Below, piece by piece: positions 1-7,749 of a stretch of 64,000 nucleotides of DNA. A program made the position numbers and the translations under genes. The DNA is from Candidatus Rifleibacteriota bacterium (lineage in GTDB: Bacteria; Muiribacteriota; Ozemobacteria; Ozemobacterales; Ozemobacteraceae). The notes beneath the pieces were generated by a model. It was not told the origin of the DNA, did not search any database, and saw only the letters and a program-made list of their open reading frames with translations. Numbering within the stretch: position 1 is the first letter of the stretch; every line of letters starts with the position of its first letter. Location of the stretch: the NCBI GenBank assembly GCA_024710355.1, contig JANJUX010000026.1, positions 26,074 through 90,073 of the forward strand, in the 5' to 3' direction.

Positions 1-5
1 CAGAA

Positions 6-3000
6 ATGAGCAAAACCGAACGCTACCTGAAAATGCGCACGCCGGCAGATTTGCTGACGGTGCGGTATTTTTCGAGCAGCGGTCAGCTGAAGGGCCAGTT
101 TGTGCAGGAACAGGACCCACCCTGGACAATCTGGTGGCAGATTCCGGCCGATCAGGGCCTGATCGGGCGCCTCGGCAACATGATCAGCGGTTCGATCGAG
201 GCCCCCGAAAAAGTCTGGGAAGAGGGCAAGCCGGGCAGCAAACTGCGCGAGATATCCTGGCTCGACCTTTTCCGTAAAGCCGTCATCAGGCCGGAACCGA
301 CCCGGCAGGTAAGCGATGAGGTCATTCTGCTGACTTCTGACCGCGAAACATTTTTTGCCGCCGTTAAAAAGCATTTCGTTCTGCAGCAGGGCCAGTATGA
401 ATTTGCGGTTCTCGAAACCGGCGGTCGCGAATATTTTCTTTTAAAAATCAACAACCCGTCGCTCTGGGTTTTCAATACGCTCGATCAGAGCGGTTTTACC
501 TGGTTCAATCTGCTGCCCGGCCATTCTGGTATCTACATGGAAGCCGGCTGGCGCATTCACGATATCTCCGGTGCCGAGTGTTTCAACCAGTTCAAGATTG
601 TCGACGGCGGCATTCTCATCATCCAGAAAGACGGGCGGCTGCTCAGTCTCAAGCCTGCCTGGAAAAAGGGTGAGAGCGTTATCAAGATCGAAACCGGCCG
701 TATCGATATTCCGCAGAAGAATACCGAAGCTGAGATCGTTATCAAGCCGGGTCTGCGCAAAACCGACCGCCACCAGCTGCCGGTTTTCTGGAAAATCGAT
801 GATCTGAACCGGCTCAAGGCGATTCTGGCAAATGAATCGCTCGAACAGTTTCGCAATTACCGCAGCTGGAACTGCGCCGACGGGCGCATGTTCATCATGG
901 CCCGCGACCAGCGCGCCGACCGTGCGATCGCCAGTATCCTCTCCGATGCTTTTCCTGCCTTCGCCGAGGTTGAAGAGCGGGTAATGGTGCCGCTTGGGCA
1001 CCTGCTGACGCCTCGTCTTTCCTCAGAGCGCCTGCACACTTTTTTCGGGGCGCCGCTGCATGATTACCTGTGTTTTGAAAAAGATGCGGGAGTAATCGAG
1101 AGCACCCTGCTGGCAGAAAAGGACATGTTGACCGTTGAAGATTTTGTCGCGCTCGAGATAGAGCGGGCCGCAGGGCGGGCCGAGACAATTCAACCGGGCT
1201 GGAAATTCGAGTTCAAGGAACTCAAAAAAAAAAAGCGGCTGATTGAGATTGAAGTGAACCCGCAGTCTTTCGAGCGGCTAAAAGCTCAGAAAGAGGGCGG
1301 CGAAGTTCTCGAAGGCGTTACCGGCGCTGCTGGCCCGAGCCGCAATCACACCAGACTGAATCTTGAAAATGTGCCACAGCTTGGCGATTCAGAGATAGCA
1401 GCCCTGAAGCTGCAGCTGCTCGACGTTGACCGGCTGCTCAATTCGAACCCGACCCGTGCCGACCTCTGGGAACAGCGTTCCGAGCTGGCCAGACGCATGC
1501 GCATGCGCGCTTCGGCTCTGGCGTCAATGATGAATTCCGCTGTTCTCAAGGGTAATATCGAACTGCTTGTCGACTGTCTCTTCGAGTTCTGTCGCGAGCG
1601 CCCCGAATTGGCGGCACTGCTCAAGCCCTCGATCAGCGAAGTCGAGAAAGGGCGCCTGCTCTCGGTCATCAGAGATGAAAAAATGTACAGTGAGTTCCAT
1701 TACGGGTTGCTGCTGGTTTTTGGCGCGCGTTTCAACGACCCGGATATTTTTTCGCAGGCGATAGCCGGTATGAAAATCGGCTTTTCAGGCGAAAAACGCT
1801 GCTTTTTCAACTTCACAGAGACCCGGGTTGCTTCTGGCGGCGGCATGAACGTTGAAAACCGGGTTGAATTGCTCACCGAAAAAGATTACCCGCGCATCAA
1901 AATGAATGTGACCAAATTTCTGCAGCACGTCGACTGTTGCAGAAGCTACAGCGCAACTTATGCAGTCAGATCGCAGCTGTATAAAATCCTGGCGGTGCAC
2001 CTCAGCCCGCAGTCGGCCTGGACTCTGCTTGGTAACACCGGTGCCCCGCCGACCGGCCAACATCATGAACAGAGACCTGCTTCGTCTACCTCCCGGCAGT
2101 ACAGGCGGGTCATGAATATTGGAGATTATTTTGTCGATCTGATCAGAGACTGGCCCGATTCTCTGAATGACGATAAACTCGAACCGGAAGTGGCGCGCTG
2201 GCTGAAGCTTTTCACGATGGAGAAAATACGTGAAACGCCGCTGCGCGATTTCTTTACCGGCGAACTTTACCGGCCGCCTTTCATGTTGAACAGAAAAGAT
2301 GAAGAAACTCTTGATAACGGTATAATTAAACGTTGCAAGTGGCTGAAAGACCTCAATCAGAGCGAATTTCCTGAACTGTCAGATGGTAAACCGGTGGCGC
2401 GGGCGTTTTTTAAAAGATTCGGCGACGGGTTTAAAGACTGGTCGGATTTCTTCAGAGCCGCTTTAAAGACCGATGATTTTGTCATGAAGGCGAAAGCGCA
2501 GCGCCTGCTGTTGCTTATGGTCTCTGAATACGGCCCGCACCAGGCTTTTGCCGACTTTATCGAGGCGCCGCAGATCGCCGCCCGCAAAGACGAAGTCTGG
2601 AACATCTATCGTCTGACCATGTACTGCGACATGTTCAGGCTTTGCCTTGCCTATCGCCGGCCGATCGACGAGCAGCGTCTTTTCGATATGCTGCTGAACC
2701 GTATTCCGAGACCGCCCCAGGGTTGGGAAGATTTTATCGGCTCAGCGGAGTGGATCATCATGTGTCTGTTGCTGACCAACTCACCGAAACGGCGCTTTCA
2801 GCTCGATGATCTGCTTAACCGTTCGATGCTCTGGCTGGCGCGCGCCGGCACAACACAGGACTATGATATTTTTGCCCAGGCCATGACCGTGATGAGCTTT
2901 CTCAGTATCGGGGTGCTTGCCGACCTGGTGCCCGAAAAGCTCGAAATGCATCAGTTGCTCGAAAAGCGACGTGTTTTCTGGATACAGCACGCTTTCAACC

Positions 3001-3056
3001 TTGCCGCGCAGGGTGAGAAGGCCTTTATTGCCTGGCAGAAGGCCTGCGGAATTTAG
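6..3056 (+). CDS. Large uncharacterised protein, first gene of a MoxR ATPase operon
   Basis: I do not recognise this 1016-residue protein. It has no signal peptide or clear membrane segment, so it is probably cytoplasmic. The N-terminal 250 residues are rich in aromatic beta-strand-like segments. A middle region (about 440-520) is Leu/Arg-rich and helical, and the last 450 residues look helical with many Trp and Phe. It lies 21 bp before a MoxR ATPase and is probably co-transcribed with it. The position fits the large substrate or adaptor component of MoxR/vWA ternary systems, but that is inference from context. The ATG is only 5 bases from the window edge, so the true start could lie upstream. 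An 11-A tract at 1224-1234 sits inside the reading frame. Confidence 0.75.
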   Translation: MSKTERYLKMRTPADLLTVRYFSSSGQLKGQFVQEQDPPWTIWWQIPADQGLIGRLGNMISGSIEAPEKVWEEGKPGSKLREISWLDLFRKAVIRPEPTRQVSDEVILLTSDRETFFAAVKKHFVLQQGQYEFAVLETGGREYFLLKINNPSLWVFNTLDQSGFTWFNLLPGHSGIYMEAGWRIHDISGAECFNQFKIVDGGILIIQKDGRLLSLKPAWKKGESVIKIETGRIDIPQKNTEAEIVIKPGLRKTDRHQLPVFWKIDDLNRLKAILANESLEQFRNYRSWNCADGRMFIMARDQRADRAIASILSDAFPAFAEVEERVMVPLGHLLTPRLSSERLHTFFGAPLHDYLCFEKDAGVIESTLLAEKDMLTVEDFVALEIERAAGRAETIQPGWKFEFKELKKKKRLIEIEVNPQSFERLKAQKEGGEVLEGVTGAAGPSRNHTRLNLENVPQLGDSEIAALKLQLLDVDRLLNSNPTRADLWEQRSELARRMRMRASALASMMNSAVLKGNIELLVDCLFEFCRERPELAALLKPSISEVEKGRLLSVIRDEKMYSEFHYGLLLVFGARFNDPDIFSQAIAGMKIGFSGEKRCFFNFTETRVASGGGMNVENRVELLTEKDYPRIKMNVTKFLQHVDCCRSYSATYAVRSQLYKILAVHLSPQSAWTLLGNTGAPPTGQHHEQRPASSTSRQYRRVMNIGDYFVDLIRDWPDSLNDDKLEPEVARWLKLFTMEKIRETPLRDFFTGELYRPPFMLNRKDEETLDNGIIKRCKWLKDLNQSEFPELSDGKPVARAFFKRFGDGFKDWSDFFRAALKTDDFVMKAKAQRLLLLMVSEYGPHQAFADFIEAPQIAARKDEVWNIYRLTMYCDMFRLCLAYRRPIDEQRLFDMLLNRIPRPPQGWEDFIGSAEWIIMCLLLTNSPKRRFQLDDLLNRSMLWLARAGTTQDYDIFAQAMTVMSFLSIGVLADLVPEKLEMHQLLEKRRVFWIQHAFNLAAQGEKAFIAWQKACGI

Positions 3057-3077
3057 GAAAATTGACAGGAGAAGAGC

Positions 3078-4061
3078 ATGAATTATCAAACTCAGGATAC
3101 AGATCAGATCAATGCCGCAAGGGGTCGCATCGTCGACTATTACACCAGGCTCAACGATTTTTTTCTCAAACGCTCTGAACTGCTGAAGCTGATGATGGTG
3201 GCCGCTGCGGCCCAGGAACCGATGTTGTTCATCGGCAGGCCCGGTACGGCCAAGTCATTGCTGGTTTCGGTTTTCTGTCAGGGTATGGGAATGAAGCAGG
3301 ATGAATACTTCGAATACATGCTCACTAAATTCACCGAACCCAGCGAAATCATGGGGCCGGTCGATATTCAGGAACTGAAGTCCGGCCGTTATCTGCGCAA
3401 GGTTGAAGGGCATCTGCCGACCTCGAAGATTGCTTTTCTCGACGAAATTTTCAAGGCCAATTCGGCGATTCTCAACGTGCTGCTCACCGTTATAAACGAG
3501 CGCAAATATTATCAGGAAGGCCGCCCGTTGCCGGTACCGCTCGTCTGCATGTTCGCCGCCAGCAACGAAATACCTGATTTCGGCGAATTTGACGCTCTCA
3601 AAGACCGCTTTATCATCAAAGCTGAAACTTTGCCGGTGCGCGATACCTGCTTTTATGAACTGATCCGTTCAGGGGTTGCCTTCGAAAGCCGCACCCACAA
3701 CCGTGAAAAACCATGGAAATCTGACTGTACTCTCGATGATTTCGTCATGATTCATGATTACGTTGTCAGCACGGTTCTGCCAAGGGCCATCGAACGCGAA
3801 GACAAGGTTCTGCTCGGTGATGAACGCATTACGACTGCTTTTAAAGCTCTGATTTCGGTGCTCGCCGATGAACTCAAGGTCGAAATAACCGACCGCAAAC
3901 TGATCAAACTCTATAAGCTTATTCTTACGCAGGCTTTCATCTTTAATGGCGGCAATGTGACGCGCGAAGAACTAAAGATTCTCTGCTATTGCGGCAACAA
4001 TTTCTCCGATGTGCGCAAAATCAAGGATTACATCGAAGAACGTCTTGCCAATCTCGACTGA
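3078..4061 (+). CDS. MoxR-family AAA+ ATPase
   Basis: A 327-residue MoxR-type AAA+ ATPase that should hydrolyse ATP to remodel or load partner proteins in the cytoplasm. Visible motifs are Walker A GRPGTAKS (53-60), the MoxR-typical stretch with FTEPSEIMGP (about 85-94), Walker B IAFLDEIFKA (118-127), sensor 1 ASNE (161-164) and the arginine-finger region ALKDRF (173-178). The length is normal for the family. An AGGAGA ribosome site sits 9 bases before the ATG. It lies 21 bp after the preceding gene and 11 bp before a vWA-like gene. MoxR proteins usually pair with vWA proteins, which fits the next gene. Confidence 0.93.
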   Translation: MNYQTQDTDQINAARGRIVDYYTRLNDFFLKRSELLKLMMVAAAAQEPMLFIGRPGTAKSLLVSVFCQGMGMKQDEYFEYMLTKFTEPSEIMGPVDIQELKSGRYLRKVEGHLPTSKIAFLDEIFKANSAILNVLLTVINERKYYQEGRPLPVPLVCMFAASNEIPDFGEFDALKDRFIIKAETLPVRDTCFYELIRSGVAFESRTHNREKPWKSDCTLDDFVMIHDYVVSTVLPRAIEREDKVLLGDERITTAFKALISVLADELKVEITDRKLIKLYKLILTQAFIFNGGNVTREELKILCYCGNNFSDVRKIKDYIEERLANLD

Positions 4062-4072
4062 CAGGGGCCAAT

Positions 4073-5395
4073 ATGCGATTTTTACTTCCTGATCAGATTG
4101 CCTTCTGGTATCGCCAGTCGCTGCATAAATCAGGCTATAAAGAAGTTTTTGCCTTCGTGCGTGACTTCTGGAAAGACCTGGTGCGCCGCGGCAACCATGC
4201 GGTGCCGCCCGGTTTCGTTGCCAGGCTGATGGGCAGATTTCTTTCGGTTCCGGTCGGTGAACGCCTTGCCGGGCATGTTGGTTTCACCGCCGAAAATGAA
4301 TATCTCGATGCCATCTGCCATGCTGAAGGGGCCGACCGCCTGGAGGGCATCTTTCTATTGACCGGCGCCGACCGTGATACGGCACTGGCGCAGGGCATTT
4401 TTCAGCAGATCATCGAACGGCTGCCGCCGTTTCAGCATTCTGAGATTGCCTTTTCCGACAGTGAACTCGAAAAATCCTTCTCGATCGAACATGCCGTTTC
4501 GGCCGGTTTTGACGTCGATCAGGCATTGAATGATATTTATGCCAATGCCGCCGGCCAGTTCAAACGCAGCGATTTCAGATTCTATGCCGACGATATTTTC
4601 GAAATCGGTCACCCGGGCCTGTTTGTCAGGGCGGCTGATCGCCTGTTCTTCAGGCGCATGACGCGGGCGATGAAAGGCATGGCCTTCTGGACCCGCAGCG
4701 TCTTCACGCTCAAGGAAGAAAGTTCGTGGGTCGTGGCAAAATACGGCGAACCCCAGACCCTGCCGCTTGGCGGCTATGACGAGCTGACCAATAAGGGCAC
4801 CCTGTCTTCGATTGTGCCGTCGGAGCTTGCCTACATCGATGACAGCATGCAGTTCGATCTTTTTGATTACAAGTTCATCGAAAACCAGCTGATGTATTTT
4901 AAACGTGACTCGGGTGCGGTTTTTCGCATTCGCCGCGATATTGTCGTCAAGGTTACCCTGACTGAGTTTTTCGAACATGAGCGGCATCTTGGCCTGCTTT
5001 TCGGCTGGGTTTTCAACTTTGCCGAGAAGCTGATAGAAACCTTTGTAAAGGATATGGTGAACGTCATCATCGTTCTCGATGGCTACGAACCTTCATCATT
5101 AAAGGATGCCGGCGAATTTTTCACGCATTTTCTGCGCGAGAAAATGCTCGACCAGCGTATCGCGCTGCTTGCCGGGCGCAAAGCTTCAGTCACTCTGCCT
5201 GATAAGTTGCGTGCCAACGCGCAGGTCTGGTATTTTGCCGCTAAAGATGAGCCCGGGCAGAAATCGGTGCGTTTCGTGTTTCCGCAGACCGATGAGTTTG
5301 CCGCAAGCAAAGGCGATGAGCAGGAAAAAATTCTTGGTGAACTGATCAACGAAGCGATCGACAGGATGGTTAAAGGTGCAGATAGCCAGATTTGA
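4073..5395 (+). CDS. vWA-like partner of MoxR with degenerate metal site
   Basis: A 440-residue protein directly downstream of the MoxR gene, where such operons usually encode a von Willebrand factor A protein. Only the last 110 residues resemble a vWA fold: a hydrophobic strand ending in LDGYE (336-339 carry D-G-Y-E), then alternating helices and strands. A normal metal (MIDAS) site has DxSxS, and here both serines are missing, so metal-dependent binding is doubtful. The first 330 residues are unrecognised. The ATG at 4073 follows the MoxR stop by 11 bp and is preferred over an upstream in-frame start inside moxR. The 3' end overlaps the next gene by 20 bp. The vWA assignment is inference from fold pattern and context. 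Confidence 0.6.
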   Translation: MRFLLPDQIAFWYRQSLHKSGYKEVFAFVRDFWKDLVRRGNHAVPPGFVARLMGRFLSVPVGERLAGHVGFTAENEYLDAICHAEGADRLEGIFLLTGADRDTALAQGIFQQIIERLPPFQHSEIAFSDSELEKSFSIEHAVSAGFDVDQALNDIYANAAGQFKRSDFRFYADDIFEIGHPGLFVRAADRLFFRRMTRAMKGMAFWTRSVFTLKEESSWVVAKYGEPQTLPLGGYDELTNKGTLSSIVPSELAYIDDSMQFDLFDYKFIENQLMYFKRDSGAVFRIRRDIVVKVTLTEFFEHERHLGLLFGWVFNFAEKLIETFVKDMVNVIIVLDGYEPSSLKDAGEFFTHFLREKMLDQRIALLAGRKASVTLPDKLRANAQVWYFAAKDEPGQKSVRFVFPQTDEFAASKGDEQEKILGELINEAIDRMVKGADSQI

Positions 5396-5972
5396 AGCAA
5401 AAACAGCGGTTGAAGGCCCGGGTGAACGCTCGGCCCTGTGGCTGCAGGGGTGTTCGCTCAAATGCCCCGGCTGTTGCAACCCGGAACTGCAGCAGTTTGG
5501 CAACGGCCAGAATCTTTCTGTCGAAGAGATTGCCGCGCAAATTCTGCAGGCCAGGGCTGACGGGCTGACGCTGCTCGGCGGAGAGCCGCTCGATCAGGCC
5601 AGAGAACTGCTGCAGTTGTTGCAGTTGCTGCGTCAGAGTGGCTATTGCGGGATCATCATGTTTTCTGGCTACACCTGGGCTGAAATTGAGGCTGATGCCG
5701 GCAGAAAAAGCGTCGCCGGCCTCTGCGATCTGGTCATTGCCGGGCGCTTCGATCGGCAGTTTTCCCCGGGGGGGCGGCGCTGGATCGGCAGCGATAACCA
5801 GACCCTGCACTTTGTCAGTGATTATTATGCCGGGCTGCGCGAACACTGGCCTGAGAATGTTCGCGAAATCGAGATTTTCATCAGAGATGGTGTCATAATG
5901 GTCAATGGCAGCCCCCTCGATGCTGATCACGAAATCAGCCGCATGCTTGGCGGGCGTGCCATATTGTATTGA
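5376..5972 (+). CDS. NrdG/PflA-like radical SAM activating enzyme
   Basis: A 198-residue minimal radical-SAM protein. The CSLKCPGC motif (CX3CX2C) binds a 4Fe-4S cluster that cleaves S-adenosylmethionine. It is followed by a GGEP-type segment (LLGGEPL), as in the activases of anaerobic ribonucleotide reductase and pyruvate formate-lyase. No glycyl-radical enzyme gene is nearby. It begins with GTG inside the end of the vWA-like gene, with AGGA 8-11 bases upstream, so it is translationally coupled to the MoxR operon. This context suggests that it modifies or activates a partner in that operon rather than serving NrdD. The family call is firm and the substrate is unknown. Confidence 0.85.
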   Translation: MQIARFEAKTAVEGPGERSALWLQGCSLKCPGCCNPELQQFGNGQNLSVEEIAAQILQARADGLTLLGGEPLDQARELLQLLQLLRQSGYCGIIMFSGYTWAEIEADAGRKSVAGLCDLVIAGRFDRQFSPGGRRWIGSDNQTLHFVSDYYAGLREHWPENVREIEIFIRDGVIMVNGSPLDADHEISRMLGGRAILY

Positions 5973-5985
5973 GCGGAGGAAGCAG

Positions 5986-6285
5986 ATGCGAAAATTCATT
6001 CTCGACTTTGAATTCAACGAAAAGAACGGGGCAACCCGTATCGTTGTCGATTTTAACGACCCTTCGATGTCGAACATCGAGATCAACGAAGCCATTCGCA
6101 GCGGCGAACTGCTCGAAGCGGTTCTGAAAGAGGCCGCCAGCATCTTTGGCGAGAATATCGCCAATCGTGTCAGAAATGGTGAAATTGCCGCCGTCTGTCT
6201 CGACCATCACCCTGAGCTGCGCAGCTGTGACGGGGCAATTCAGATCAATCAGCAGACCGAGACGAAGAAGGAGATCAAGCAGTGA
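5986..6285 (+). CDS. Small conserved-looking protein of the MoxR operon
   Basis: A 99-residue acidic protein that I do not recognise. It opens with two beta-strand-like segments, followed by a helical stretch (ANRVRNGEI near residue 65), and ends in a polar Lys/Gln/Glu tail. The ATG at 5986 has a strong GGAGGA site 5 bases upstream, which decides the start over an in-frame alternative within the preceding gene. It follows the radical-SAM gene by 13 bp, and its stop overlaps the next GTG start. Its place suggests a small partner, perhaps the peptide acted on by the radical-SAM enzyme, but no sequence feature proves that. Confidence 0.75.
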   Translation: MRKFILDFEFNEKNGATRIVVDFNDPSMSNIEINEAIRSGELLEAVLKEAASIFGENIANRVRNGEIAAVCLDHHPELRSCDGAIQINQQTETKKEIKQ

Positions 6286-7214
6286 AGGTCGAGCTCTGTC
6301 CTGAAGACATGCTGCTCGAATACGTCGAAAACCGCCTGAGCGGCAAGTTTGACGCGGTCATCAGGCATGAGCAGTATCTCAAGCATCTGCCGCACGACTT
6401 CGAACCCTCAGAAGAATTCGCCGCCCGCTGGCAGACCATGGTTTCGGCGGCATTGAAGCGCTTCATCTCGTCGACATTCGGGCTGCGGGGCTTTCTCTTT
6501 GAAGTGAACGGCTATACAAAGCGTTTTTCGCCGGCCGATACCGATTTCTGGCAGGGCCTTGAGTTCAGATTCTCGCACCGGGGCGCCGAAAGACTGTATG
6601 AGCAGATGCTGCGGCGCGTCACCAATGAAGAACCGCTTTTCCCGGTTGCTTTGCCGGCCGATGCACTGTTGATAAGTGTCTGCCATAATGATTTTTCATT
6701 ATATTCTTTTCCGTGGCTGGCCAAAAACTCGGCAAATTGGCTGATCAAAGCCTGCCACATCGCCTGGCAGCGGGTAGCGCCGACTCAGGTTGACTGGCAA
6801 TGCTTTTTCAATGAGCCTGCCAGTGTTGAACTGCCGTTGCGTGAGTTTCTTGTCGAGAGAGCCGCAGATTATCTCGCTGCCGTGAATACTCTGGTCAAAG
6901 CACAGTTTCCGGCGGCTTTATACGGGCACACGCCCCGACCATGCCGCTGCCTTGAGGTAACGCTCGATCAGCGTCAGGTAAGCCTGCCCAACGTTTTCGC
7001 CTTTGTCGGAAACTTTGTTGCCTCGGTGCGCAAAGCGGTTGCTTACTGGGCTGGCGAGGGCTGTGTCTGCATCGATGACGAAAAATTCATTGCCGGGGCG
7101 CCGAAAGCTTACGGTCTCGATCTTGAGTTCGAGGCCTTCAACAAAGGGGTTGCCGGCATCGTCGAAAATATGAACGAACAGGAGCAGATTTATGAGTCGC
7201 TCATACGCAATTAG
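6282..7214 (+). CDS. Uncharacterised MoxR-operon protein
   Basis: A 310-residue soluble protein with no recognisable domain. It is rich in Trp, Phe and Cys; cysteines near residues 145, 157, 225 and 263 do not form a clear metal motif. Translation starts at a GTG that overlaps the preceding stop (gTGA), so it is coupled to the small protein upstream. The 3' end overlaps the next gene by 23 bp. It may be an accessory subunit of the MoxR complex; the function is unknown. Confidence 0.75.
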   Translation: MKVELCPEDMLLEYVENRLSGKFDAVIRHEQYLKHLPHDFEPSEEFAARWQTMVSAALKRFISSTFGLRGFLFEVNGYTKRFSPADTDFWQGLEFRFSHRGAERLYEQMLRRVTNEEPLFPVALPADALLISVCHNDFSLYSFPWLAKNSANWLIKACHIAWQRVAPTQVDWQCFFNEPASVELPLREFLVERAADYLAAVNTLVKAQFPAALYGHTPRPCRCLEVTLDQRQVSLPNVFAFVGNFVASVRKAVAYWAGEGCVCIDDEKFIAGAPKAYGLDLEFEAFNKGVAGIVENMNEQEQIYESLIRN

Positions 7215-7749
7215 AATACCGATCGAGGTTCTTCTTTCCGAGAATCTGCGCAACCGTCTCGCCGATTTTCGCCTCAATTTTCCGCTGCTCGACATTCTGC
7301 CGCCAGAACGCATGCAGGAAATGCTGAAAAAGCGCCTGATCGAAGCCGGATTTCAGGAAACCGAAGCCGGGCTGGTCATGCCGACGCCGACGGGGCAGAC
7401 CGCGGTTTTTGACCCGGCGACGATGGAGATGCGGCTCAGCATAGCTGTTCCGGAGGCTCATAATATCCGCATGTACGAAGAATCTATAAACTGGATGGAA
7501 GAGCAGATCAAAAGGGCGCTTGCCGCCGGCACAGTGCTGGAAAAAGCTCCCGGTTCAGAGCTTGCTTCGCGTATGGCCGAACAGATGGCTGAACTGGCCG
7601 TAAAAGCCAGAGCGGCTGTTAATGCCGTCCTAAAAGACGTCTACCGCGAAGCGATAAGGGAAAAGGCCGGCCAGCTCGGGTCAGTCAGCAATGTCAGTGA
7701 GTCGAGCGACGGCTCCACGTTTAGAATCAGAATCGAGATCGACGCCTGA
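7192..7749 (+). CDS. Uncharacterised last protein of the MoxR operon
   Basis: A 185-residue protein that I do not recognise. The first 95 residues mix helices with short strands and contain a VMPTPTG turn. The centre (100-155) is a long Ala/Lys/Glu helix with coiled-coil character, and the last strand (FRIRIEIDA) could pair with the N-terminal strand. It starts inside the previous gene with a GGAG site 7 bases upstream, and it ends one base before the stop of the convergent protease gene. It appears to close the operon. No separate terminator is visible between the convergent stops. Confidence 0.75.
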   Translation: MSRSYAIRIPIEVLLSENLRNRLADFRLNFPLLDILPPERMQEMLKKRLIEAGFQETEAGLVMPTPTGQTAVFDPATMEMRLSIAVPEAHNIRMYEESINWMEEQIKRALAAGTVLEKAPGSELASRMAEQMAELAVKARAAVNAVLKDVYREAIREKAGQLGSVSNVSESSDGSTFRIRIEIDA

